Origin: Phycisphaerales bacterium UBA7812 | GTDB taxonomy: Bacteria; Planctomycetota; Phycisphaerae; Phycisphaerales; UBA1924 | Assembly (NCBI GenBank): GCA_002480345.1 | Contig: DLBY01000003.1 | Coordinates: 16,904-30,130, forward strand | DNA length: 13,227 bases | Direction of reading: 5' to 3' | Part shown: positions 6,215 to 13,227 of the stretch, piece after piece | Layout: every line of letters starts with the position of its first letter | Numbering within the stretch: the stretch's first letter is position 1 | Notes under the pieces: generated by a model | Databases searched by the model: none | Told to the model about the DNA's origin: nothing | The model's input: only the letters and a program-made list of their open reading frames with translations | Translations under genes and position numbers: made by a program

Positions 6215-8191
6215 ATGATCGCCCGATTTGTTTCCTTCTGTGCCCTGAAGGGCATCGCCCCGCTGATCGTGTCCTCCACGCTGCTTGTTTCGCTGTCGGG
6301 CTGCCAGACCGCGGCACCGGTGGGCGAGTACGCCGTGATCGACGGAGAGAAGGCGGCGGTGCCGCTGATCGAGATGGGCGATGCGGCGACGGTGCGGCGG
6401 GTGCTCGACGAGGCACGGACCAACAGCCGGGTCATGGACATCCTCACCGAGTTGTGCGAGACGCACGGGTCGCGCCTGACGGGCTCGACCGCGTGCGAGA
6501 ACGCGAACCGCTGGGCGCTGGCGCAGTTCGAGTCTTGGGGCCTGGAGAACGCGCATCTCTGGGAATGGGGGACGCTGGATGCGCGGTTCGATCGGCTCGC
6601 GTCCTCCGGGGCGATCGTCGAGCAGCCCCGGCGTCGTGGGGACGATGAGGAGGACCCGGAATGGGAAACAGTCCGTGATCTCGAGTTCACGACGCTGAGT
6701 TGGACCCGCGGGACTGACGGTCCCGTGGTGGGCCGGGTCGTGAAGATGCCCGATTCTCCGGAGGCGTTCGATGCCGATCCGGAGGCGTACCGCGGCGCGT
6801 GGGTGCTGCTGGAGGCGGGATACGCCTCGCGGCGGGGCGTGCGTGGGGTGGGCTACTCCATGCGGCAGCGCAACGAGATCCGGCACGAGATCCGCACCGG
6901 CGCGTACGACCCGATGGCGGCGCCGGCTCCCGAGACCTGGGAGGGCACGGTTCTCTTCAACGGGGATGAGCTGATGCTGCGGTTCATGCCAGAGCGGGAC
7001 GACGACGACACGATCGTCGGGGGCACGATGATGGTGCCCGAGATGTTCGGCGGACCGATCAGCGATGTGGTTCACGACGACGATTCGCTCTCGTTCGCCT
7101 GGGAGAACCCGCACGAGAAGTCCACGCTCGCGCTGACGATGGACGGGGAGGTCATGACCGGCGCCGCGTCGGGCGAGCACGCGGTCACGCTCCGGCAGAC
7201 CGTCGGGGCGGATGAGTACGCGATGACGCGCGAGCAGGACAAGATCCTCAAGCGGGTGCTCGAGGCGGGGCCCGCGGGGTTCATCTCCGCGTCGCCCGAC
7301 GAGCGTGTCTGGACGACCCGTCCCAACGGATGGCGCGAACTCGACATCGCCCAGACCCCCGAGGACATCGAGATCCTCGTCCGGCGGAGCGATTACGACT
7401 ACATGAACTCGCGCCTCGCGGACGGCGTGGAGGTGCACGCCCGCTTCGATCTCCCCCACCGCCTCGAGCGCGGGCCCATCCCCGTCTACAACACGGTCGC
7501 GGAGATCAGGGGCACGACCCGTCCCGACGAGGTGGTCATCGTGAGCGCCCACCTCGATTCGTGGGACGGGCCCATGAGTCTCGGGACCACGGACAACGGC
7601 ACGGGTTCGTCGGTCGTGCTCGAGGCGGCCCGCCTGCTCGCGGCGGCGAACGCAAAGCCCGAACGCACGATCCGCTTCGTGCTGTGGACGGGCGAGGAGC
7701 AGGGCCTGCTGGGCTCGCGCGCATATGTGGAGTCGCTCAGCGACGAGGAGCGCGCCAAGATCAGCGCCGTCTTCGTCGATGACGGGGGCACCAACTACGA
7801 GGGCGGCATCCCCGCGGCGGACTACATGGTCGATTATCTCGCGGCCGCGACCGCGGCGGTGAACGGACAGTTCTACAGCGAGACCGACGGGGCGTGGCTC
7901 GATGTCAACATCCGCCCGACGGGCGATCGGATCCGGACGCACGGCGGGTCCGACCACGCGTCGTTCAACCGCGTCGGCGTCCCCGGGTTCTTCTGGGACG
8001 AGGTCGGGCGCGCGGATTACTACTACGGCTGGCACACCCAGAACGACGACCTCGACCTGGCGATCCCCGAGTATCTCCAGCAGTCGTCGGCGTGCATGGC
8101 GATCACCGCGTACAACCTCGCGTGCGCGCCCGGATTGCTCGCTCGTGAGGGGGAGACCGAGGGCGAGCCCGTCGCGTCCGGCGCCGAGTGA
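6215..8191 (+). CDS. M28-family zinc peptidase lipoprotein with inserted domain
   Basis: This 658-residue protein is a probable membrane-anchored metallo-aminopeptidase. It has a lipoprotein signal (LSGC lipobox, acylated Cys30). The M28 catalytic core spans about 425-645 with the expected two-zinc set: His446 (SAHLDSWD), Asp460 (TTDNGTG), Glu494/Glu495 (TGEEQG; catalytic base plus ligand), Asp522/523 (FVDDGG) and His607 (GWHTQNDD). A PA-like domain precedes it (about 162-233 and 344-378) but is split by about 95 residues (236-330) rich in acidic and beta-forming residues, ending near EHAVTLRQT. The ATG at 6215 follows AAAGGAAG (6204-6211) at good spacing; the earlier in-frame GTG at 6179 lacks this. 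The gene lies 59 nt after the duplicated-domain protein. Its substrate is unknown; nutrient peptide degradation is plausible. Confidence 0.9.
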   Translation: MIARFVSFCALKGIAPLIVSSTLLVSLSGCQTAAPVGEYAVIDGEKAAVPLIEMGDAATVRRVLDEARTNSRVMDILTELCETHGSRLTGSTACENANRWALAQFESWGLENAHLWEWGTLDARFDRLASSGAIVEQPRRRGDDEEDPEWETVRDLEFTTLSWTRGTDGPVVGRVVKMPDSPEAFDADPEAYRGAWVLLEAGYASRRGVRGVGYSMRQRNEIRHEIRTGAYDPMAAPAPETWEGTVLFNGDELMLRFMPERDDDDTIVGGTMMVPEMFGGPISDVVHDDDSLSFAWENPHEKSTLALTMDGEVMTGAASGEHAVTLRQTVGADEYAMTREQDKILKRVLEAGPAGFISASPDERVWTTRPNGWRELDIAQTPEDIEILVRRSDYDYMNSRLADGVEVHARFDLPHRLERGPIPVYNTVAEIRGTTRPDEVVIVSAHLDSWDGPMSLGTTDNGTGSSVVLEAARLLAAANAKPERTIRFVLWTGEEQGLLGSRAYVESLSDEERAKISAVFVDDGGTNYEGGIPAADYMVDYLAAATAAVNGQFYSETDGAWLDVNIRPTGDRIRTHGGSDHASFNRVGVPGFFWDEVGRADYYYGWHTQNDDLDLAIPEYLQQSSACMAITAYNLACAPGLLAREGETEGEPVASGAE

Positions 8192-8230
8192 TGCGTCACG
8201 GGCAAACGGACCGATAGAACCCCGAACGAG

Positions 8231-8249
8231 CGACGCGACTTCGGCGTCG
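8231..8249 (+). other. short hairpin upstream of ruvB
   Basis: CGACGC (8231-8236) and GCGTCG (8244-8249) form a perfect 6-bp stem with a 7-nt loop in the 79-nt gap between the peptidase gene and ruvB. It ends 21 nt before the ruvB ATG, leaving the purine-rich AGAGAGA element (8260-8266) unpaired. No T-run follows. It could be a weak terminator, a processing site or chance in GC-rich DNA. Confidence 0.25.
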
Positions 8250-8270
8250 TGGATCCCGCAGAGAGACTTC

Positions 8271-9347
8271 ATGGCGATCGACCGCGTCATCAGCCCGAAG
8301 CCCATCGAGTCCGCGGACGGGGGCTCTCCCGACGCGGACGCGAACTGGGCTCTGCGCCCGCGCACGATCGCGGAATATGTGGGTCAGCGCGAGCTGATCG
8401 AGCGTCTCTCCATCGCGATCGAGGCCGCGAAATCGCGGGGCGATGCGCTCGAGCACCTGCTGCTGCACGGCCCGCCCGGGCTGGGCAAGACGACGCTGGC
8501 ATATGTCGTCGCGGCCGAGTTGGGCACGAAGGTCTATACGACCTCGGGCCCGGCGCTCGCGCGGGGGACGGACCTGGTCGGGGCCCTCACCCGCCTGGAG
8601 CACGGGGACATCCTGTTCATCGACGAGATCCATCGTCTGCCGATCGCGGTCGAGGAGTTCATCTACCCCGCGATGGAGGATTTCCGGATCGATGTCCCGC
8701 TGGACACGGGGCTGAACGCCCGCACGGTTCAGATCAAGTGCAAGCCTTTCACGCTGATCGGCGCGACGACCCGAGCGGGCCTGCTGAGCAGCCCGCTGCG
8801 GAGCCGATTCGGGCTTGCCCATCACCTGCGGTATTACGAGCGGCCCGATCTCGAGTCGATCCTGCACCGCTCGAGCGGCCTGCTCGGCATCGAACGGCCC
8901 GAGGTGTCCGGGCTCGCGGCGATCGCGGCGCGTTCGCGGGGCACGCCTCGGATCGCGAACCGGCTGCTGCGGCGCGCGCGCGACTACGCGCAGGTCCGCG
9001 CCGACGGGCTGATCGATGACGCGGTCGTTTCGCGGGCGCTCCAACTTGAGGGCGTGGACGAGCTGGGTCTGGACGATCTCGACCGGGCGTATCTCCGCAC
9101 GATCGGGACCGTGTTCGGGGGCGGGCCCGTCGGACTCGAGGCGGTCGCGGCAACGATGAACGAGGACGCGGGGACGATCGAGGATGTCCTCGAGCCCTAC
9201 CTGCTCCAGATCGGGTTCCTGGCACGCACGCGTCGTGGACGCATGCTGACCAGCGCCGGCGCCGACCACCTGGGCCCGGGCGTGCACGCCGGCCGGGACG
9301 CGTCTCCCTCATCGGGGACCGCTGAGGACGGCCTGTTCCGCGAGTGA
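8271..9347 (+). CDS. ruvB: Holliday junction branch-migration ATPase RuvB
   Basis: RuvB is the hexameric AAA+ motor that, with RuvA, drives branch migration of Holliday junctions. The 358-residue product has the complete family layout: NWALRPRTIAEYVGQ at the N-terminus, Walker A GPPGLGKT (67-74), Walker B DEIH (118-121), sensor 1 GATTRAG (164-170), the arginine-finger segment SPLRSRFG (174-181), sensor 2 GTPRIANRLLRR (224-235) and a C-terminal winged helix ending IGFLARTRRGRMLTSAG. The ATG at 8271 gives the normal N-terminus; the longer open frame upstream overlaps the peptidase gene and was rejected. A polar tail of about 25 residues follows the winged helix. ruvA and ruvC are not in the window. 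The gene ends 13 nt from the converging zinc-ribbon gene. Confidence 0.97.
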   Translation: MAIDRVISPKPIESADGGSPDADANWALRPRTIAEYVGQRELIERLSIAIEAAKSRGDALEHLLLHGPPGLGKTTLAYVVAAELGTKVYTTSGPALARGTDLVGALTRLEHGDILFIDEIHRLPIAVEEFIYPAMEDFRIDVPLDTGLNARTVQIKCKPFTLIGATTRAGLLSSPLRSRFGLAHHLRYYERPDLESILHRSSGLLGIERPEVSGLAAIAARSRGTPRIANRLLRRARDYAQVRADGLIDDAVVSRALQLEGVDELGLDDLDRAYLRTIGTVFGGGPVGLEAVAATMNEDAGTIEDVLEPYLLQIGFLARTRRGRMLTSAGADHLGPGVHAGRDASPSSGTAEDGLFRE

Positions 9348-9355
9348 ACGCGGGG
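9336..9355. terminator. possible weak hairpin at the ruvB convergent junction
   Basis: CCGCG (9338-9342) pairs with CGCGG (9349-9353) around a 6-nt loop containing the ruvB stop codon; two flanking U-G pairs extend the stem on the plus-strand transcript. There is no T-tract, so it is not a standard intrinsic terminator. The two genes converge with only 13 nt between their stops, and this is the only structure that could separate the transcripts. Confidence 0.2.
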
Positions 9356-9360
9356 GACGC

Positions 9361-10113
9361 TTACTTCTTGCTCATCATCTTTTCGCGGTCCTGCTCTTCG
9401 AGGAACAGGATGCAGCCGCAGGAGGGGCACTGCGTGATGCTGCCGTGGCTGAGCAGGCTGCTCATCGCCTCGACTGGCACGAGCATCATGCAGGCGCCGC
9501 AGTGGAATTCGTGCCGGCGGCGGTCCGCGATCTCGATCGACGCCATCGCGTCCTCGTCGAGGCGCTCAACCAGCTCGGAATAGGTGCTCAGCGCGGTCGC
9601 GGGCACATCCTTGACCAACTCGGCCCGCTCGGTTTCGAGGGCCTCGAGCTGGTCGCGGATCTCGTCCGCCCTCGCGGCCCGCTCCCCCTCGGCGATCGTC
9701 TTGACCTTGGCCCGCTCGTCGCTCTGCGAGGCGATCTCCGCCTTCTCGGCCTCGAGCTTCTCGATCTTCTCGAGCATCTCGAGCGAGGCGGCTTCGAGCT
9801 CCGCCTTCTTCTCCTTGAAGGTGTTCACCTCCGCGAGCAGCGCCTTGTATTCCTTGTTCGTGTTGGCGCTGTTCATGCGCTCGCGGAGCTGGGCGATGTG
9901 CTCTTCGTGCTGGGCGGCCTCGCCCTCCGACTCGGCCTGCGCCGCCCTGAGCTGGCGGAGTTGGCTGTCGATCACCGTCGCCCGTTTCTCGAGCGTCGCG
10001 ATCTGATCGTTCTGCTGGCCCAGGAACCGTTCGGCCCCGCGCAGACGCGACTTGAGGCCCTCGATCTTGCGGTCGACTCGGTATACCCGCAGCAGCTTGT
10101 CGGTCACGGTCAT
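9361..10113 (-). CDS. coiled-coil protein with C-terminal C4 zinc ribbon
   Basis: The 250-residue product matches the HP0958/CT398-type family: a long antiparallel coiled coil followed by a C4 zinc ribbon. Residues 10-190 are heptad-rich and highly charged, interrupted by the family's helical-hairpin signature NTNKEYKALLAEV (84-96). The ribbon is CGAC (Cys205, Cys208) and CPSC (Cys229, Cys232). Helicobacter HP0958 acts on flagellar RNA and on RpoN, but elsewhere the role is undefined, so I assign only an RNA- or protein-binding adaptor. The ATG at 10113 is preceded by GAGGGA (complement of 10119-10124) at good spacing; the upstream in-frame extension overlaps cdsA and was rejected. It is the last gene of the minus-strand run, 67 nt after cdsA. 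Confidence 0.88.
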   Translation of the reverse strand: MTVTDKLLRVYRVDRKIEGLKSRLRGAERFLGQQNDQIATLEKRATVIDSQLRQLRAAQAESEGEAAQHEEHIAQLRERMNSANTNKEYKALLAEVNTFKEKKAELEAASLEMLEKIEKLEAEKAEIASQSDERAKVKTIAEGERAARADEIRDQLEALETERAELVKDVPATALSTYSELVERLDEDAMASIEIADRRRHEFHCGACMMLVPVEAMSSLLSHGSITQCPSCGCILFLEEQDREKMMSKK

Positions 10114-10180
10114 CGGAATCCCTCGGAGGCGCGTGAGCCCAAAGTGTAGCCGGACCCCGACCGCGGCGCGGGGCCCTTGT

Positions 10181-11065
10181 TCATCCCGCCGCGGCGAGCG
10201 GCAGCAGCCAGTACGCGAGCGGGGGTGCGAGCAGCAGCGAATCGATGACATCGAGGACGCCCCCGAAGCCCGGGATGGTCCCGCCGGAGTCTTTCTTGCC
10301 CGCGTCGCGTTTCAGGACGCTCTCGAGCAGATCGCCCGCCTGCCCCGCGAGCGCGAAGAGGGCACCGAGCAGGGCCGCGGGAATCACCGCGGGTCGTCCC
10401 GGTATCTCGACGACTGCCAGCAGGGCGGCGCCGCCCGCGCCGATGCCTGCGGCGAAGAGGACCGCGCCGAGCAGGCCCTCCCAGGTTTTCCCGGGGCTGA
10501 GCCAGGGGATCAGCTTGTGCTTGCCGATCAGGTGCCCCAGCGTGTAGGCGCCGATGTCGCTCGACTTGGTGGTCAGCAGGACCCAGATGACGACCCAGAT
10601 GTCCTGCTCACGCCTGAGCGTGACGATGTAGCCCAGCATCAGCCCGAGCAGGCAGAACGCGAGCAGGGAGCCCCCCGCGGCGGCGACCATGCCGTCGGTG
10701 TTCTTGTGCCTCCCGTAGTAGACCATGCTGAAGGCGAGGACGCCCGCGACGCTGATGGTGACCACCGCCCCACCGCTCACGCCGGAAAAAGACGAGGGCA
10801 CGAACGCGCTGACGAGGAGCCCGAGCACCGCGACGACGCAGGTGACGAAGGTTGAGGCGACGATCCCGACGGCACGGAGGAGGCCCGCCAGTTCCCGCCC
10901 GGCGAGCAGCGCGACGACGACGGCGACCGGGAACAGCACGGTGCCGGGAGGGAGCGTCCGACCCGATTCGTCGATCGCGAAACGATCCAACCACCCGTCG
11001 GCCCAGGCGCCGAGCAACGCGAGAAGAACCATCAATGGACCGGAAAGGAGTCGGTATCGGAGCAC
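10181..11065 (-). CDS. cdsA: phosphatidate cytidylyltransferase
   Basis: CdsA makes CDP-diacylglycerol from CTP and phosphatidic acid, the precursor of bacterial phospholipids. The 294-residue product is an integral membrane protein with about seven to eight hydrophobic segments (first near residues 6-22, last near 277-293). Family blocks are TKSSDIGAYTLGHLIGKHKL (166-185), PWLSPGKTWEG (187-197) and the CDP-transferase signature SVLKRDAGKKDSGGTIPGFG (249-268) running on into GVLDVID. In that signature the usual His is Phe267 and the usual Arg before the second conserved acidic stretch is Val273; the Asp residues and K-R and K-D pairs are kept. The start is GTG at 11065, giving the typical MLRYRLLSG opening, though no clear Shine-Dalgarno is visible. 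The uppS-cdsA order is common in bacteria. Confidence 0.92.
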   Translation of the reverse strand: MLRYRLLSGPLMVLLALLGAWADGWLDRFAIDESGRTLPPGTVLFPVAVVVALLAGRELAGLLRAVGIVASTFVTCVVAVLGLLVSAFVPSSFSGVSGGAVVTISVAGVLAFSMVYYGRHKNTDGMVAAAGGSLLAFCLLGLMLGYIVTLRREQDIWVVIWVLLTTKSSDIGAYTLGHLIGKHKLIPWLSPGKTWEGLLGAVLFAAGIGAGGAALLAVVEIPGRPAVIPAALLGALFALAGQAGDLLESVLKRDAGKKDSGGTIPGFGGVLDVIDSLLLAPPLAYWLLPLAAAG

Positions 11066-11104
11066 GGATTGACCCGGGGAGGCTCGGCGGACTCAAAGAC
11101 GCAA

Positions 11105-11123
11105 CGCGGGATCGTTTCCCGCG
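11105..11123 (-). other. hairpin between uppS and cdsA
   Basis: A perfect 7-bp GC-rich stem (11105-11111 with 11117-11123, 5-nt loop) lies 21 nt after the uppS stop in the 78-nt gap before cdsA. On the minus strand it is followed by TTGCGTCTTT, a broken T-rich stretch. It could be an inefficient terminator or attenuator, or an RNA-processing site, that lowers cdsA expression relative to purA-uppS. There is no recognisable promoter between it and cdsA. Confidence 0.35.
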
Positions 11124-11143
11124 GACCGATCAGGCTAGCGGCT

Positions 11144-11896
11144 TCACGGTGCCGGGGCGACACCCCGGGTGCTGACGATCCCCCCGAAGCGGCGCTCGCG
11201 TGACGCGAACTGCTCGATGGCGTCCGCGAGCCCGGCCGCGTCGAAATCGGGCCAGAGCGTGTCGGTCACGATGAGCTCCGCGTAGGAGAGCTGCCAGAGC
11301 AGGAAGTTGCTCAGCCTGTGGCTCCCCCCGGTCCGGATGAACAGATCGGGATCGGGCAGGTCCGGCGCGTAGAGCCTCGCGACGATGTCTGCCTCCGTGA
11401 TTTCCCGGGGGTCGAGATCCCCTCGCTTCGCGGCCTCTGCGAGCGAGCGAGCAGCATCCACCAGTTCGGTCCGCGCCCCGTAGTTGATCGCGAGGCAGAG
11501 CGTCGGACCCGTGCAGGACCGGGTGTGCTCTTCCAGTGCGACGAGCGCCTCGCGGACGGCGGCGGGCAGATCCGCCCGGCGTCCGATCGTGCGGACGCGG
11601 ATGTTCTCCTCGCGGAGCGATTCCATCTCCTTGGCGCAGTACTCCACGCACAGCGACATCAGCGCGTCGACTTCCTCCGCGGGGCGTTTCCAGTTCTCGC
11701 TCGAGAACGAGTAGAGCGTCAGAACCTCGACGCCCAGATCACCGCACGCCTGGATGACCTTGCGCGCCGCGTCGGCGCCGGCGCGGTGCCCCGCGGTGCG
11801 GGGCAGGTCTCGGGATTGGGCCCATCGCCCGTTTCCGTCCATGACGATCGCGATGTGCCTCGGGATGAGATTCGAGGTGTCGTTTCGATCCGTCAC
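11144..11896 (-). CDS. uppS: undecaprenyl diphosphate synthase (cis-prenyltransferase)
   Basis: UppS extends farnesyl diphosphate with isopentenyl units to the C55 lipid carrier for peptidoglycan and other envelope polymers. The 250-residue product has the family motifs: HIAIVMDGNGRWA (14-26, catalytic Asp20), TAGHRAGA (34-41), LYSFSSENWKRP (61-72) and the distal block RTGGSHRLSNFLLWQLSYAE (188-207). In that block Ser192 stands where nearly all relatives have Glu (E. coli Glu213, in GGEHRISN), a residue implicated in Mg/IPP handling. The start is GTG at 11896, whose GTGA overlaps the purA stop, with a strong GGAGG (complement of 11904-11908) seven bases upstream; this implies translational coupling to purA. 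A longer frame running into purA is an artefact. cdsA follows after 78 nt. Confidence 0.95.
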   Translation of the reverse strand: MTDRNDTSNLIPRHIAIVMDGNGRWAQSRDLPRTAGHRAGADAARKVIQACGDLGVEVLTLYSFSSENWKRPAEEVDALMSLCVEYCAKEMESLREENIRVRTIGRRADLPAAVREALVALEEHTRSCTGPTLCLAINYGARTELVDAARSLAEAAKRGDLDPREITEADIVARLYAPDLPDPDLFIRTGGSHRLSNFLLWQLSYAELIVTDTLWPDFDAAGLADAIEQFASRERRFGGIVSTRGVAPAP

Positions 11897-13227
11897 GCGT
11901 GGGCCTCCGCCGGGGCGTTGAGCGCGGGGTCCTGGATGATCGTCTGGGCCCGATCGGGTCCGACGCTGATCAGGCCTGCGCGAACGCCCAGGAACGCCTC
12001 GATCCGCTCGACATACGCCCGCGCCCCCGCGGGGAGTTCGTCCAGCGTGGTGACACCCGTGATTTCCTGTCCGAATCCGTCGACTTCCTCGAAGATCGGG
12101 GTCACGCGTCCGAGATCCTCCGCGTCGGGCGTGAACCGGTCGGTGCGCACCCCGTCGATCTCGTAGGCGGTGCACAGGCGCAGCGTGTCGAACCCCGCGA
12201 GCACATCGAGCAGCATGATCGCGACCTCGCTGACGCCATTGATCATGCAGGCGTATCGGAGCGCGACAAGGTCGAGCCACCCGACGCGTCGGGGCCTGCC
12301 GGTCGTGGTCCCGAACTCACGCCCTCGCTCGCGGATCCGCTCGCCCGTCGCGTCGTGCAGTTCGGTGGGCATCGGTCCGCCCCCGACGCGGGTGGAATAG
12401 GCCTTCATGACACCGATGACGCGATCGATCTGGTGCCCGGGCACGCCCGAGCCGGGCCCCGCGCCGAGCACGCACGCGTTCGAACTCGTCACGAACGGGT
12501 AGGTCCCGTGGTCGACATCCAGGAGTGTCGCGTTCGCGCCCTCGAACAGCACGCGCTTGTTCTCGGCGAGCGCGTCGTGGACAAGATAGGTCGTGTCCGT
12601 GATCCGGCTCTTGAGATGCTCGCCGTACCCCAGAGCGGTGCGCACGATCGCGTCCGGATCGAACGGCGCCCACTCGATCCCGTTGGACTCGGCGAGGCCC
12701 GCGAACAGCGCGTTTTTCATCGTGCAGGCGAGTTCGACCTTGCGCCGCAGCGCATCGGGGCGGAGCAGGTCGCCCACGCGGACACCCGTCGCGCGCGTGA
12801 CCTTGTCGGCGTAGCAGGGCCCGATGCCCCGGCGCGTGGTGCCGATTTCCTGGCTCGTGCCCGCCCCGACGCGCGGGCCGGCGGCGCCGCGCGCGAGCAG
12901 GTCCTCCCGGAGCCCGTCCTCGGCCTTGTGGTACTCGAGCACGACATGCGCCCTGTCGGAGAGTTTGAGCCCGGAGGTGTCGACCCCGCGCGATTCGAGC
13001 CCAGAGATCTCCTCGAGAAGGCGGGCCGGGTCGACCACGACCCCGTTGCCGATCACGGTGGTCGCGCCCGGCGCAAGGATTCCGGAGGGGACCAGGTGCA
13101 GCGCGAAGCGTTCGTCGTTGACGACCACCGAGTGCCCCGCATTGGCACCACCGTTGTATCGGACCACAACATCGTGCCGCGGCGCGAGCAGGTCCACGAG
13201 TTTGCCCTTGCCCTCGTCGCCCCACTG
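11893..13227 (-). CDS. purA: adenylosuccinate synthetase (5' end cut by window edge)
   Basis: PurA joins IMP and aspartate using GTP, the first step from IMP to AMP. The window contains 444 codons and the stop. The first visible residues, QWGDEGKGKLVDLL, contain the P-loop-like GDEGKGK with the catalytic Asp, so about 10 N-terminal residues are missing. Further motifs are NGGANAGHS (catalytic His), IGTTRRGIGPCYADK, FEGANATLLDVDHGTYPFVT, KAYSTRVGGGPMPTEL, GRPRRVGWLDLVALRYA and SVGPDRAQTI. GAN in place of E. coli's GAQ and MLLD in place of its TKLD are changes at substrate-contact positions, but similar variants occur in other PurA branches. It is the first gene of the visible minus-strand run and overlaps uppS by 4 nt. 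Confidence 0.96.
   Translation of the reverse strand, partial: QWGDEGKGKLVDLLAPRHDVVVRYNGGANAGHSVVVNDERFALHLVPSGILAPGATTVIGNGVVVDPARLLEEISGLESRGVDTSGLKLSDRAHVVLEYHKAEDGLREDLLARGAAGPRVGAGTSQEIGTTRRGIGPCYADKVTRATGVRVGDLLRPDALRRKVELACTMKNALFAGLAESNGIEWAPFDPDAIVRTALGYGEHLKSRITDTTYLVHDALAENKRVLFEGANATLLDVDHGTYPFVTSSNACVLGAGPGSGVPGHQIDRVIGVMKAYSTRVGGGPMPTELHDATGERIRERGREFGTTTGRPRRVGWLDLVALRYACMINGVSEVAIMLLDVLAGFDTLRLCTAYEIDGVRTDRFTPDAEDLGRVTPIFEEVDGFGQEITGVTTLDELPAGARAYVERIEAFLGVRAGLISVGPDRAQTIIQDPALNAPAEAHA

Noticed and set aside
6167..8365. 732-codon open frame on the minus strand opposite the M28 peptidase
   Set aside because: It is antisense to a gene with intact zinc-site motifs, has the His/Arg/Asp-rich composition expected of a GC-rich shadow frame, and shows no recognisable motif.
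10143..10148. TACACT on the minus strand as a promoter for the zinc-ribbon gene
   Set aside because: The matching -35 position is GC-only, so the hexamer alone is insufficient.
11789..11803. 15-base palindromic string identical to 2426-2440
   Set aside because: The second copy encodes conserved UppS residues (around TAGHR), so identity is best explained by chance in GC-rich sequence rather than a repeat family.
12188..12560. PurA changes at substrate-contact motifs (GAN instead of GAQ; MLLD instead of TKLD)
   Set aside because: GAN is typical of eukaryotic PurA, and I recall that the Lys of TKLD is not invariant in bacterial enzymes (for example Bacillus), so these are probably ordinary family variation.

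Overview
The window is GC-rich chromosomal core sequence, with one r-protein operon start, one divergent run of three genes and one tail-to-tail housekeeping run. The most likely source is a planctomycete, perhaps Phycisphaerae-like. That placement is an inference from the GC content, the style of the ribosomal, RuvB and CdsA proteins and the large exported proteins of unknown family; it was not tested against a database. I see no insertion sequences, phage genes, CRISPR array, tRNA or rRNA.

Region 1 (1-3799, minus strand) is the start of the S10 ribosomal protein operon in the classical order rpsJ, rplC, rplD, rplW, rplB, rpsS, with rpsS running off the left edge. A good sigma70-type promoter lies at 3948-3975. 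It predicts a leader of about 140 nt before rpsJ that carries a strong hairpin. Spacing inside the operon is 3-114 nt, except for a 334-nt hairpin-rich gap between rplC and rplD. L2 and L3 each depart from their family pattern in a segment that sits near the peptidyl-transferase centre, and L4 has an extra basic C-terminal tail.

Region 2 (4098-9347, plus strand) diverges from the r-protein operon. It holds a secreted 685-residue protein with two tandem copies of a roughly 165-residue domain plus a separate C-terminal domain, then a 658-residue M28-family zinc peptidase lipoprotein with an extra domain inside its PA-like region, then ruvB. Gaps are 59 and 79 nt, so co-transcription is possible, but the functions do not form an obvious pathway.

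Region 3 (9361-13227, minus strand) converges on ruvB with a 13-nt gap. In transcription order it reads purA (first ~10 residues missing at the right edge), uppS (start overlaps the purA stop as GTGA), cdsA, then a coiled-coil/C4 zinc-ribbon protein. uppS and cdsA supply the undecaprenyl lipid carrier and CDP-diacylglycerol for envelope synthesis; purA supplies AMP.

I found no evidence of a previously undescribed multi-gene system. The points most worth checking are the rplC-rplD spacer, the duplicated exported protein, the interrupted M28 peptidase, and residue changes at conserved sites in L2, L3, UppS and CdsA.
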